A stretch of 64,000 bases of DNA. Origin: Enterobacteriaceae bacterium RIT691 (lineage in GTDB: Bacteria > Pseudomonadota > Gammaproteobacteria > Enterobacterales > Enterobacteriaceae). A program made the position numbers and the translations under genes. Positions within the stretch are counted from its first letter, which is position 1. Each line of letters begins with the position of its first letter. Location of the stretch: NCBI GenBank assembly GCA_009668205.1, contig WJYM01000001.1, positions 496,001 to 560,000 on the forward strand, read 5' to 3'. Shown piece by piece: positions 1 through 9,848 of the stretch. The notes below the pieces were generated by a model. It was not told the DNA's origin, ran no database searches, and saw only the letters and a list, made by a program, of their open reading frames with translations.

Positions 1-932
1 AGCGGATCATTATCATCCCATGCCTGCGAACGTGCCGCGCTTTTACCGGAGAACAGGACGTCGTCGGCGTCGGCCGGCTGGCCGTTTGCGCTGTACTGTA
101 CGTTTTCTTCCGCATCATCCATTCGCCTGCCCGAGAATAATGCCGCGTCGGTATGACGGCCTCTCGGGTTACTGAATTTATCGGCAATGCGCTGGCGGCG
201 AGCCAGTGCTCCGCGCAGAATGCGGGCGCGACGGCCTTCTTTACGCGGGGCGTCTTCAGCCAGCTCGTCCTCTTCATCCTCATACTCTTCGTCTTCGACC
301 CAGGTGTCATCACGACGGGTACGATTGCTGGCGAAGGTCAGAATGTTCAGGATCCAGTTGCCCATTTTTTCGGCAATGCTTACCCAGGACCAGCCGGTGA
401 ACAGCGTCAGGCCTGCTGCCCAGATGCACAGCAACGCCAGCGTACCGCCACTGCTGTGCAGCATCGGTTGCAGCGCCGTGCTGAGCAGGCTGCCGATCAC
501 CCCACCGGAGGCGAAATACCAGATGTCATCGGCGTTGATAGCGGCCAGTCCGCACATGGTGAGGATCATCGCCAGCACGCCAATCAAACGCAACGCGACG
601 GCAAAATAGTCGACGTACTCATCGCTGGCCTGATGACGATAGGCAAACCAACAGCCACCAATGATCATCACCGGCAAGGTGTAGGCCATCACGCCAAAAA
701 TGAAGAACAGCGTATCCGCAAGCCATGCGCCAGGCATACCGCCAAGATTATGGATAGGTTCGTGCCAGGCGGTCTGTGACCAACTGGGATCCGAAGGATT
801 AAAGCTGAGTAAGGCCGCCATCAGCCAGATGGCGAAAAGGGAACACAGGATCAGGAACGCTTCCAGAAGTCGGCGCCCGCTGCTTAATCTGCTAATGATT
901 ACTTCTTTGTCTTCAGTGTATTCCTGGCTCAA
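1..932 (-). CDS. ftsK: DNA translocase FtsK, N-terminal part (3' end beyond window)
   Basis: FtsK anchors at the division septum and pumps chromosome termini apart. Only about 310 codons are present: the membrane domain with its several hydrophobic helices, then the start of the low-complexity linker, with an acidic stretch (DEDEYEDE-like) and an arginine-rich stretch. The motor and gamma domains lie outside the window. The start is taken as TTG at 930-932, because the next residues read SQEYTEDKEV as in E. coli FtsK and a GGAG ribosome site lies just upstream. It follows lrp on the same strand, across a strong hairpin. Confidence 0.95.
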   Translation of the reverse strand, partial: MSQEYTEDKEVIISRLSSGRRLLEAFLILCSLFAIWLMAALLSFNPSDPSWSQTAWHEPIHNLGGMPGAWLADTLFFIFGVMAYTLPVMIIGGCWFAYRHQASDEYVDYFAVALRLIGVLAMILTMCGLAAINADDIWYFASGGVIGSLLSTALQPMLHSSGGTLALLCIWAAGLTLFTGWSWVSIAEKMGNWILNILTFASNRTRRDDTWVEDEEYEDEEDELAEDAPRKEGRRARILRGALARRQRIADKFSNPRGRHTDAALFSGRRMDDAEENVQYSANGQPADADDVLFSGKSAARSQAWDDNDP

Positions 933-966
933 GAAAGGCTCTCCAGGTCCTTGATGCTAAAACGGA

Positions 967-996
967 CAACAGTGTCGGGTCTCCCCGACACTGTTG
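967..996 (-). terminator. Hairpin between lrp and ftsK
   Basis: A perfect 13-bp inverted repeat (967-979 with 984-996, four-base loop) lies between the lrp stop and the ftsK start. On the minus strand it is followed by only a short T run (TTTT after CCG), so it may terminate lrp transcripts partially and let some reach ftsK. Confidence 0.65.
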
Positions 997-1052
997 CTGT
1001 ATGGATTACCAGGAGTGTAATCAACTTGCGCCGATTTTGCACCTGTTCCGTA

Positions 1053-1547
1053 TTAGCGAGTCTTAATTACCAGACGATTACTCTGTTTAACCTCTTCCAT
1101 GACCACGTAAGTACGGGTGTCATTCACGCCCGGCAGGCGTAGCAGAGTCTCACCTAACAATTTACGGTACGCTGACATGTCCGGTACGCGGGTTTTCAAC
1201 AGGTAGTCGAAATCGCCGGAAACCAAGTGACACTCTTGAATTTCTTCAAGTTTTTGTACAGCGGAGTTAAATTGTTCAAACACATCCGGGGCGCCGCGAT
1301 TCAGAGTTATCTCAACAAACACCAGCAGCGATGCATCCAGATAATGCGGGTTCAGCAGCGCAGTGTAACCCTGAATAAACCCTTGTCTTTCCAACCGACG
1401 TACACGCTCAAGGCAAGGTGTCGGAGAAAGTCCCACTCGTTTAGAAAGCTCGACGTTGGAAATTCGCCCATCCTTTTGCAATTCATTCAATATGTTGCGA
1501 TCGATGCGGTCGAGATCTTTGCCTGGGCGCTTCTTGCTATCTACCAT
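1053..1547 (-). CDS. lrp: Leucine-responsive global regulator Lrp
   Basis: This 164-residue protein is nearly identical to E. coli Lrp as I remember it. The order is an N-terminal AsnC-type helix-turn-helix (about residues 15-60, ISNVELSKRVGLS) and a C-terminal RAM ligand-binding domain (about 75-155). It is a nucleoid-associated regulator of amino acid and nutrient genes and responds to leucine. The reading frame continues upstream of the chosen ATG (1545-1547), but MVDSKKRPGKD is the known N-terminus. It is divergent from trxB across a long intergenic region, as in E. coli, where lrp has a long leader, autorepression and small-RNA control. Confidence 0.98.
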   Translation of the reverse strand: MVDSKKRPGKDLDRIDRNILNELQKDGRISNVELSKRVGLSPTPCLERVRRLERQGFIQGYTALLNPHYLDASLLVFVEITLNRGAPDVFEQFNSAVQKLEEIQECHLVSGDFDYLLKTRVPDMSAYRKLLGETLLRLPGVNDTRTYVVMEEVKQSNRLVIKTR

Positions 1548-3064
<1,517 letters not shown>

Positions 3065-3092
3065 TCTTTACAAGTCAGTAACAAAGGTAAAG

Positions 3093-3120
3093 AAGGCGAC
3101 GATAAGTCGCCTTTATTTTT
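3093..3120 (+). terminator. Terminator after trxB
   Basis: An 8-bp stem (aaggcgac at 3093-3100 with gtcgcctt at 3106-3113) is followed by TATTTTT, a good intrinsic terminator between trxB and cydD. Confidence 0.8.
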
Positions 3121-3177
3121 GCGTCGTTGTAACATTGCGCGTCTAAAACTCCTATTAAGACACCTGCTAAGCACGCA

Positions 3178-4944
3178 ATGAATAAAACCCGTCAACAAGA
3201 GCTGACCCGCTGGTTAAAACAGCAAAGCATTATCTCCCGCCGTTGGCTGATGATCTCTCGCCTGCTGGGTGTCGCCAGCGGTGTGCTGATTATTGCGCAA
3301 GCATGGCTTCTTGCCCGCATTCTGAACCATATGATCATGGAGAATATTCCGCGGGAAGCCCTGGTGCTGCCATTCATTGTGCTGGTGTTGATTTTCATTC
3401 TGCGTGCATGGGTTGTCTGGCTACGCGAACGCGTCGGATTCCACGCCGGTCAGCATATCCGTTTTGAAATTCGTAAAATCGTGCTCGACAGGCTGCAGCA
3501 GGCCGGTCCTGCCTGGATTCAGGGCAAACCCGCGGGCAGTTGGGCGACGCTTATCCTCGAGCAGATCGACGACATGCACGATTACTATGCCCGCTATTTG
3601 CCACAGATGGCCCTGGCGGCCTCGGTGCCGCTGCTGATTGTGGTGGCGATCTTCCCGTCCAACTGGGCAGCAGCGTTGATTCTGCTTTGCACCGCGCCGC
3701 TGATCCCCATGTTTATGGCGATGGTCGGCATGGGGGCCGCTGACGCCAACCGCCGGAATTTCCTCGCGCTGGCGCGCCTGAGCGGCCATTTCCTCGATCG
3801 CCTGCGTGGCATGGACACATTACGCATTTTTGGCCGCGGGGCCGCAGAAACCGAAAATATTCGCCAGGCTTCAGAAGATTTCCGTAGCCGCACGATGGAG
3901 GTCCTGCGGATGGCCTTCCTCTCCTCCGGCGTGCTGGAATTCTTTACTTCACTGTCGATTGCGGTCGTCGCCGTCTATTTCGGTTTCTCCTATCTCGGTG
4001 AGCTGAGCTTCGGCAGCTATGGCCTGCCCGTTACGCTGATGTCCGGTTTTCTGGCACTGATTCTGGCGCCTGAGTTTTTCCAGCCGCTGCGCGATCTGGG
4101 CACGTTTTATCACGCCAAAGCCCAGGCCGTGGGTGCTGCTGACAGTCTGAAAACTTTCCTCGAAGCCCCACTGGCGCAGGCTGAGCGCGGTAAGATACTA
4201 ATTGATGAGAACAAGATGGTCAGCCTGGAAGCCCAGGAACTGCTCGTCAAATCGCCGGAAGGGAAAATCCTGACGGGTCCGCTCAATTTCACGCTGCCTG
4301 CCGGGATGCGCATTGTGCTCGTCGGCCAAAGTGGCTCCGGGAAGAGCTCTCTGCTGAACGCCCTGGCAGGGTTCCTGCCTTATGAAGGGTCACTCAAAGT
4401 CAACGGTACGGAGCTGCGCGACCTTAATCCGGATGCCTGGCGACGCCTGCTGAGCTGGGTCGGGCAAAACCCCCAGCTCCCGGCCACAACCCTGCGAGAG
4501 AATGTGTTAATGGCAGATCCGCAAGCCAGCGAAGCACAGCTGCAACACACGCTCGAGCGCGCCTGGGTGAGCGAGTTTATTACCCAGTTACCTCAAGGGA
4601 TTGATACGCCGGTCGGCGATCAGGCCGGTCGTCTTTCCGTCGGCCAGGCGCAGCGCGTTGCCGTGGCTCGCGCTCTACTCTCACCGTGCCGTTTACTGCT
4701 GCTTGATGAACCCGCGGCAAGCCTGGATGCACACAGCGAGCAACGCGTGATGCAGGCGCTGACGGAAGCCTCCGCCAATCAAACCACACTGATGGTCACC
4801 CATCAGCTGGAAGATTTAGCCGTCTGGGATGCGATTTGGGTGATGCATGATGGACAGATCGTCGAACAGGGTCCGTTCAGCCAGCTTTCCAGCGCGCAAG
4901 GCCACTTCAGCCGTTTGCTGGCACACCGTCAGGAGGAGATTTAA
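3178..4944 (+). CDS. cydD: CydD, subunit of the CydDC ABC transporter
   Basis: CydD pairs with CydC in an inner-membrane ABC transporter needed for assembly of cytochrome bd and periplasmic c-type cytochromes. It was described as a cysteine/glutathione exporter; later structural work points to haem. The 588-residue length equals E. coli CydD. An N-terminal six-helix membrane domain (about 20-320) is followed by an ATPase domain with Walker A GQSGSGKSS (about 380), signature LSVGQ and Walker B LLLLDEP. Its stop is directly followed by the cydC start, so the two are co-translated. Confidence 0.97.
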   Translation: MNKTRQQELTRWLKQQSIISRRWLMISRLLGVASGVLIIAQAWLLARILNHMIMENIPREALVLPFIVLVLIFILRAWVVWLRERVGFHAGQHIRFEIRKIVLDRLQQAGPAWIQGKPAGSWATLILEQIDDMHDYYARYLPQMALAASVPLLIVVAIFPSNWAAALILLCTAPLIPMFMAMVGMGAADANRRNFLALARLSGHFLDRLRGMDTLRIFGRGAAETENIRQASEDFRSRTMEVLRMAFLSSGVLEFFTSLSIAVVAVYFGFSYLGELSFGSYGLPVTLMSGFLALILAPEFFQPLRDLGTFYHAKAQAVGAADSLKTFLEAPLAQAERGKILIDENKMVSLEAQELLVKSPEGKILTGPLNFTLPAGMRIVLVGQSGSGKSSLLNALAGFLPYEGSLKVNGTELRDLNPDAWRRLLSWVGQNPQLPATTLRENVLMADPQASEAQLQHTLERAWVSEFITQLPQGIDTPVGDQAGRLSVGQAQRVAVARALLSPCRLLLLDEPAASLDAHSEQRVMQALTEASANQTTLMVTHQLEDLAVWDAIWVMHDGQIVEQGPFSQLSSAQGHFSRLLAHRQEEI

Positions 4945-6666
4945 ATGCGCGTATTAGCCCCTTACCTGGCGCTGTATAAACGTCATAAATGGCTGCTTTC
5001 GCTGGGTGTGCTGCTGGCCATTATCACCCTGCTCGCCAGCATTGGTCTGCTGACCCTTTCGGGCTGGTTCCTGTCGGCTTCTGCGGTGGCCGGTTTTGCG
5101 GGTGCTTACACCTTCAACTATATGCTACCCGCCGCAGGTGTCCGTGGTGCCGCGATTATTCGTACCGCCGGGCGTTACTTTGAACGTCTGGTCAGCCACG
5201 ACGCTACTTTCCGCGTGCTGCAACATTTGCGCGTGTTTACGTTCAGCAAGCTGTTACCCCTCTCCCCTGCCGGGCTGGCACGTTTTCGCCAGGGCGAACT
5301 GCTTAACCGTGTCGTGGCGGATGTCGATACCCTGGACCATCTCTATCTGCGCGTCATTTCGCCGCTGGTAGGCGCTTTGGTGGTGATCGTTGTGGTCACA
5401 GTTGGCCTGAGCATTCTCGATGTCACTCTCGCGCTGACGCTCGGCGGGATCATGTTGTTGACCCTCGTTTTACTGCCGCCGCTGTTTTATCGTGCGGGTA
5501 AACCCACCGGTGAGAGTCTGACCCGCCTGCGCGGTGACTATCGTCAACAGCTCACCGCCTGGCTGCAGGGCCAGGCCGAACTGACTATCTTTGGTGCCAG
5601 CAACCGCTACCGCGAGCAGCTGGAACAGACCGAACTCCAGTGGCACGAAGCCCAGCGTCGCCAGTCTGAACTGACCGCCCTCTCACAAGCGCTGATGCTG
5701 CTGTTTGGTGCAGCAGCCATCATCACCATGCTGTGGCTGGCGGCCGGTGGTGTTGGCGATAACAGTCAGCCGGGCGCGCTTATCGCGCTGTTTGTGTTCT
5801 GCGCTCTGGCGGCTTTTGAAGCGCTGGCACCCGTGACGGGCGCATTCCAGCATCTGGGACAAGTCATGGCTTCGGCGATGCGCATTACGGAACTGACCTC
5901 TCAGGAGCCTGAAGTCAACTTTCCGGATGCCACCGCTGAAATGCCCGAACGTGTCAGCCTGACGCTGAACAACATTCAGTTCAGTTATCCCCAACAGGCT
6001 CAGCCCGCGCTGAAGAATATCAATTTACAGGTCAGTGCAGGTGAACACATTGCGATCCTGGGGCGGACTGGTTGTGGTAAATCGACGCTTTTACAGCTGT
6101 TGACCCGCGCCTGGGATCCGCAGCAGGGCGAACTGCTGCTAAACGATCGGCCGATTGCCTCTCTGGACGAAATCACCCTGCGTCGCAGCATCAGCGTTGT
6201 ACCTCAGCGAGTACATCTGTTCAGCGCCACGCTGCGCGATAATCTGCTGCTGGCGTCGCCGGAGGCCACGGATGACGCACTGAGTGACGTGCTGACTCGC
6301 GTCGGTCTGGAGAAACTGCTTGATGACGCAGGCCTCAACAGCTGGCTGGGTGAAGGTGGACGTCAACTCTCCGGCGGTGAACTGCGCCGACTGGCAATTG
6401 CCCGCGCGCTGCTGCACGATGCGCCGTTGATGCTGCTGGACGAACCGACCGAAGGGCTGGACGCCACCACGGAGAGCCAAATTCTTGATTTATTGGCCGA
6501 CGTGATGCAGGGGAAAACCGTGCTGATGGTCACGCATCGCCTGCGCGGTCTGGCACGTTTTGGGCAAATAATTGTGATGGACAACGGCGAAATTATTGAG
6601 CATGGTAATCACGCAGAATTGCTGGCCCGGCAGGGGCGTTACTACCACTTCAGACAGCGTCTGTAA
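4945..6666 (+). CDS. cydC: CydC, subunit of the CydDC ABC transporter
   Basis: This 573-residue half-transporter, the same length as E. coli CydC, partners CydD. Membrane helices fill about residues 15-310. The ATPase domain carries Walker A GRTGCGKST (about 373-381), signature LSGGE and Walker B LMLLDEP, followed by the switch histidine in MVTHR. The ATG begins at the base after the cydD stop, and the GGAGGAG at the end of cydD serves as the ribosome site. Confidence 0.97.
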   Translation: MRVLAPYLALYKRHKWLLSLGVLLAIITLLASIGLLTLSGWFLSASAVAGFAGAYTFNYMLPAAGVRGAAIIRTAGRYFERLVSHDATFRVLQHLRVFTFSKLLPLSPAGLARFRQGELLNRVVADVDTLDHLYLRVISPLVGALVVIVVVTVGLSILDVTLALTLGGIMLLTLVLLPPLFYRAGKPTGESLTRLRGDYRQQLTAWLQGQAELTIFGASNRYREQLEQTELQWHEAQRRQSELTALSQALMLLFGAAAIITMLWLAAGGVGDNSQPGALIALFVFCALAAFEALAPVTGAFQHLGQVMASAMRITELTSQEPEVNFPDATAEMPERVSLTLNNIQFSYPQQAQPALKNINLQVSAGEHIAILGRTGCGKSTLLQLLTRAWDPQQGELLLNDRPIASLDEITLRRSISVVPQRVHLFSATLRDNLLLASPEATDDALSDVLTRVGLEKLLDDAGLNSWLGEGGRQLSGGELRRLAIARALLHDAPLMLLDEPTEGLDATTESQILDLLADVMQGKTVLMVTHRLRGLARFGQIIVMDNGEIIEHGNHAELLARQGRYYHFRQRL

Positions 6667-6672
6667 TTTATT

Positions 6673-6734
6673 TTACCCTGTATAATTTGAGTTGCAGGTG
6701 TGCAGGCATTGCACCTCAAAACAGGATGGGTAAA
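6673..6734 (+). other. Large imperfect hairpin between cydC and aat
   Basis: The spacer forms a long imperfect hairpin: tttaccc (from about 6673) pairs with gggtaaa (to about 6734), CTGT with ACAG inside it, and TTGAG..TGCA with TGCA..CTCAA further in. A TATAAT at 6681-6686 lies inside the left arm and could be a -10 box for aat, but no good -35 was found. It could be a processing or attenuation structure. Confidence 0.4.
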
Positions 6735-6765
6735 TTCATTATTTGCAGGCGCGGAGTCATGAAGT

Positions 6766-7470
6766 ATGCGACTGGTCCAGTTGTCACGGCATTCCATCAC
6801 CTTTCCGTCGCCGGAGGGGGCGTTACGCGAGCCTAACGGCCTGCTGGCGCTGGGCGGCGATCTCAGTCCTGCCCGCCTGCTGATGGCCTATCAGCGCGGC
6901 ATTTTTCCCTGGTTTTCCCCAGGCGACCCCATTTTGTGGTGGTCGCCGGATCCCCGCGCCGTGCTCTGGCCTGCTGACTTTCACGTCAGCCGCAGCATGA
7001 AGCGTTTTCACAAATCCTCGCCTTATCGCATTACGCTGAATCACGCTTTTGGCCGTGTTATCGAGGGCTGTGCCGACGACAGGGATGAAGGCACGTGGAT
7101 CACGCCCAGTATTGTGCAGGCTTATCACCGTCTGCATGAACTGGGTCATGCCCACTCCATCGAAGTCTGGCTGGGAGAAGAACTGGTCGGGGGAATGTAT
7201 GGCGTATCGCAAGGCGCGCTGTTTTGCGGGGAATCCATGTTCAGCCGGGCTGAAAATGCGTCTAAAACCGCGCTTTTGGTTTTTTGTCAGACTTTTGTCA
7301 GTGCCGGTGGTAAGCTGATGGATTGTCAGGTCCTGAACAGCCATACCGCCTCGCTCGGGGCCGTTGAGATCGCCCGTCGGGACTACCTGGAACATCTGGC
7401 AGAGATGCGAACGCAACCCTTACCCGGTCATTTCTGGGTTCCCAGAACCCTGTTTTTGCCCTCAGCGTAA
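6766..7470 (+). CDS. aat: Leucyl/phenylalanyl-tRNA--protein transferase
   Basis: Aat adds Leu or Phe from charged tRNA to proteins with N-terminal Lys or Arg. This creates the N-degrons that ClpS, encoded about 5 kb away, delivers to ClpAP. The 234-residue product has the same length as E. coli Aat and contains the family's typical segments, including [25 protein letters not shown] and the C-terminal [14 protein letters not shown]. The chosen ATG follows GGAG with good spacing. It lies between cydC and infA, as in E. coli. Confidence 0.97.
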   Translation: MRLVQLSRHSITFPSPEGALREPNGLLALGGDLSPARLLMAYQRGIFPWFSPGDPILWWSPDPRAVLWPADFHVSRSMKRFHKSSPYRITLNHAFGRVIEGCADDRDEGTWITPSIVQAYHRLHELGHAHSIEVWLGEELVGGMYGVSQGALFCGESMFSRAENASKTALLVFCQTFVSAGGKLMDCQVLNSHTASLGAVEIARRDYLEHLAEMRTQPLPGHFWVPRTLFLPSA

Positions 7471-7496
7471 ATGTTTCGGCACATTTTTTGTCAGGG

Positions 7497-7505
7497 TGAT
7501 ATAAT
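7497..7505 (+). promoter_or_regulatory. Extended -10 promoter in the aat-infA spacer
   Basis: TGATATAAT (7497-7505) is a perfect extended -10 element about 240 bases before infA, inside a 272-base spacer without a gene. E. coli infA has more than one promoter in the matching spacer. No clear -35 accompanies this site. Confidence 0.5.
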
Positions 7506-7742
7506 TAGGCCGGAAGTCGTTTCTGCCTGTTGCCCTGCCGCCGTTTCAGAACCCTCCCTCTTTAACGTTAGCGCCCGTCATACGGTGTGCTCTCGCATTG
7601 TGGGCAACACGCAAAAATGATCCCATTACCTGTAATTCCGGCATAAAGGCGGAAAGATGACGGGTAAATCTTTACTTAATTGATGAATTTCGGCATTATC
7701 TTGCCGGTTCAAAACTACGGTAGTAATACCCCAGAGGACTAG

Positions 7743-7961
<219 letters not shown>

Positions 7962-7995
7962 TCGTTTTTAAGCCCTGTGGGCAAGCTGAATGCTG

Positions 7996-8022
7996 AAAGG
8001 TCGGGTTATCCCGACCTTTTTT
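7996..8022 (+). terminator. Terminator after infA
   Basis: A perfect 10-bp stem (aaaggtcggg 7996-8005 with cccgaccttt 8010-8019, loop ttat) is followed by TTT, a clear intrinsic terminator. Confidence 0.85.
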
Positions 8023-8327
8023 GTGCGCGCTGTTTCTCCTCTCACCTTCCCCAGACACTCTGCGGCAAAACGCCAGCTGTGTAGAAATGCCGTTTATCGC
8101 TGTCTGTTTGCTGCGTGTACGGCAGTGAACGGGAATCAACAGAACCCAGACGATTAATTAGCATGCGAAAAGGCAATTTTTCGTTTCGATACCTTTTTTT
8201 GCCTTTTTTCAACGCATTACAAATCAATCAGATAGAAAGAACAGAAAAATTAGGGTTGGTGAGATGGGGAATATGGCTTGGGGGGATATGTCACGCGCCG
8301 GGTTTTGAACCCGGCGAGTTGCGTGGA

Positions 8328-8765
8328 TCAGGCGGACTGTACGGGGGCGAAACGTGGGGCTTTCAGTTCATACGTCATGTAGCTGACCAGGTCGTGTAAA
8401 AGCCCGGCAAGCGTCTCCGCATTCGGTTCTTGTGTTGTTTGCATCAGTGAAATGGCGGTGGCGTGGCAGTAGTCGCACTGAACGTCGGAATCGGCTGTCA
8501 GCCAGGCCTGCTGTTGCTCAGGCGCTTCGTTAGCCGTCAGTTCGAGTATGCACATCTCACTCATATTTTCAGACAGCGCGTGCTTTAACGCGTCCAGATA
8601 AGCCACCAGACAGCGGCAAACGGGCTGGTACTGCGCCACGCTCTGACAATCGAGCAGAATTTGCGTTAGCAGTTCGCAGCGCTCAGCGAGGTCGATAAAA
8701 TCCGGGTGGCCAACGGTGAGTTCACTGTAGAGCTGGGGGATGATTTCGTGTGTAGTTTCCATCAT
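8328..8765 (-). CDS. Unknown 145-residue acidic protein in accessory region
   Basis: I do not recognise this protein. It is 145 residues, soluble in appearance, rich in Leu, Glu, Asp and Cys, with a paired CDYCH motif near residue 100 and a histidine/aspartate-containing helical C-terminus (LAGLLHDLVSYMTYELKAP). ATG at 8763-8765 is preceded by AAGGA at good spacing; a second ATG follows immediately. It sits in a stretch absent from the E. coli infA-clpA spacer except for tRNA serW. The long structured leader upstream recalls leaders of P4-type satellite genes, so it may be a satellite or prophage remnant; this is inference. Confidence 0.6.
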   Translation of the reverse strand: MMETTHEIIPQLYSELTVGHPDFIDLAERCELLTQILLDCQSVAQYQPVCRCLVAYLDALKHALSENMSEMCILELTANEAPEQQQAWLTADSDVQCDYCHATAISLMQTTQEPNAETLAGLLHDLVSYMTYELKAPRFAPVQSA

Positions 8766-8791
8766 TCATAGTCCTTGATATTGGCAACGTA

Positions 8792-8877
8792 GCCACCCAC
8801 GCCAAATGGGTGGCAGACTGAACCGGTTGGCGTACCGACCACACGAAATCGGTGCTTCAAAAGAAGCTCCGGTTCAG
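8792..8877 (-). ncRNA. Candidate structured leader RNA (three-way junction plus hairpin)
   Basis: Read on the minus strand, an outer 9-bp stem (8869-8877 with 8818-8826) encloses two hairpins: GCTTC/GAAGC with a TTTT loop (8854-8867) and ACCGA/TCGGT (8834-8853). A third hairpin (gccaccca/tgggtggc, 8792-8814) follows toward the gene start at 8765. All helices are perfect. This may be a 5' leader of the 145-residue gene or a separate small RNA comparable in idea to the CI RNA of satellite phage P4. Confidence 0.45.
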
Positions 8878-9141
8878 CCCACCATACTCACGAACGTACA
8901 GAGTATATCCGTAGGATTAAAAATAAGGTGAGTAAAACCAATGACAAAAGCTGTCACTCTTTTTTGTGTGGTTCAGGACGCCAATCCCGACACCTGATTT
9001 TGCAGGTGCGCCACCACCCTATCACTGTTTTTTTATCCAGCAATACCCATAATAAAATTCTGGAAAGCGCCTCGCAAAGTTTCGCTTCAAGCCTGTTTTT
9101 TAACCGAAACACCGTGACTTTCTCCCCTGTCTGATGAAAAG

Positions 9142-9170
9142 TTAACGCTTGCGTTAAGTTAACTTATACA
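9142..9170 (+). promoter_or_regulatory. Promoter and operator of the toxin-antitoxin pair
   Basis: TTAACG (9142-9147) and TATACA (9165-9170) are spaced 17 bp and look like a -35/-10 pair. A perfect inverted repeat TTAACGC-tt-GCGTTAA (9142-9157) covers the -35 and is a natural operator for the antitoxin. Transcription would begin near 9177. Confidence 0.55.
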
Positions 9171-9188
9171 TTAATGTCAGGTCAGGGA

Positions 9189-9533
9189 ATGAGCACATTT
9201 GAATTGATTTATCACCAGCAAGCCACCGGTGAAATTCTCCACTTGCCCGACGCACTGCGAGGCAAAATGGTACGGTTGCTTAAAACGCTTTCAGAGCAGG
9301 GCAACGATTTGCGCTACCCGCATTCCGCTCCGCTTCGTCAGGGGCTGTTTGAACTGAGAGCACCGGGCACAAATATCGCCAGAACGCTTTTTATCTTTCA
9401 TCGCAGAAGACGAATCTACATCCTGCGGTGCTTTATCAAAAAAACAGAAAAGACACCGCCCACTGAAATTCAGTTGGCTCTGCAACGATTCGAGGAGATG
9501 CTTGATGCCGAAAATCAGACTCTATACTCATGA
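9189..9533 (+). CDS. HigB/Gp49-like RelE-superfamily toxin
   Basis: The 114-residue protein resembles the phage-derived Gp49-like/HigB branch of the RelE/ParE superfamily: the core LRYPHSAPLRQGLFELRAP, then the beta strand ARTLFIFHRRRRIYILRCFIKK. Such proteins are usually ribosome-dependent mRNA endonucleases of type II toxin-antitoxin systems. The ATG at 9189 is preferred over an in-frame ATG at 9174, because the likely transcription start lies near 9177 and AGGGA precedes 9189. The toxin gene comes first and overlaps the antitoxin by 29 bases, the usual order for HigBA systems. Confidence 0.8.
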   Translation: MSTFELIYHQQATGEILHLPDALRGKMVRLLKTLSEQGNDLRYPHSAPLRQGLFELRAPGTNIARTLFIFHRRRRIYILRCFIKKTEKTPPTEIQLALQRFEEMLDAENQTLYS

Positions 9534-9801
9534 AGAAGTGGAAGCCCTTGCGCTTAACACCCCTGAAGCCAGACAAGCCTACGAAGAAGCGGGGGAAGAA
9601 TTCGCCCTGCTCGAACAATTAACGGAATGGCGCGAAAATGCAGGGCTGACCCGCGCGCAGGTCGCAGAAAAAATGGGCGTCAGCGCCCCTGCTATCAGCA
9701 GACTGGAACGCAATATTGATCGGGCCACCTGGACGACGCTTCGGCGTTATGCTGCAGCGTGCGGAATTTCGCTCGCCATCACCGCTCATCCAAAAGCATA
9801 A
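9505..9801 (+). CDS. HigA-like antitoxin, XRE-family helix-turn-helix
   Basis: The 98-residue protein carries an XRE/Cro-type helix-turn-helix (about residues 40-90; GLTRAQVAEKMGVSAPAISRLE) preceded by an acidic N-terminal region that would bind the toxin. It should neutralise the upstream toxin and repress the shared promoter at the palindrome 9142-9157. The ATG at 9505 follows a GAGGAG ribosome site within the toxin gene. A shared bidirectional terminator separates it from clpA. Confidence 0.82.
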   Translation: MPKIRLYTHEEVEALALNTPEARQAYEEAGEEFALLEQLTEWRENAGLTRAQVAEKMGVSAPAISRLERNIDRATWTTLRRYAAACGISLAITAHPKA

Positions 9802-9803
9802 AA

Positions 9804-9833
9804 AAACCGGGCCTGAGCCCGGTTTGGTTTTTT
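9804..9833. terminator. Bidirectional terminator between antitoxin and clpA
   Basis: A perfect 9-bp stem (9804-9812 with 9817-9825, loop ctga) has T runs on both sides (GGTTTTTT on the plus strand, a run of A on the left), so it can end both convergent units. Confidence 0.85.
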
Positions 9834-9848
9834 ATCACATAAGCAAGC

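Noticed and set aside
8254-8315. tRNA-like signals: GGTGAGATGGGG near 8256 and a CCGGGTT-ttg-AACCCGG stem near 8300
   Set aside because: The first resembles the 5' end of tRNA-Ser only loosely. The second lacks the GTTCRANNC T-loop. No anticodon arm or acceptor partner could be drawn, so no tRNA is called.
9174-9188. Upstream ATG at 9174 as the toxin start
   Set aside because: It would lie at or before the predicted transcription start and has no ribosome site of its own.
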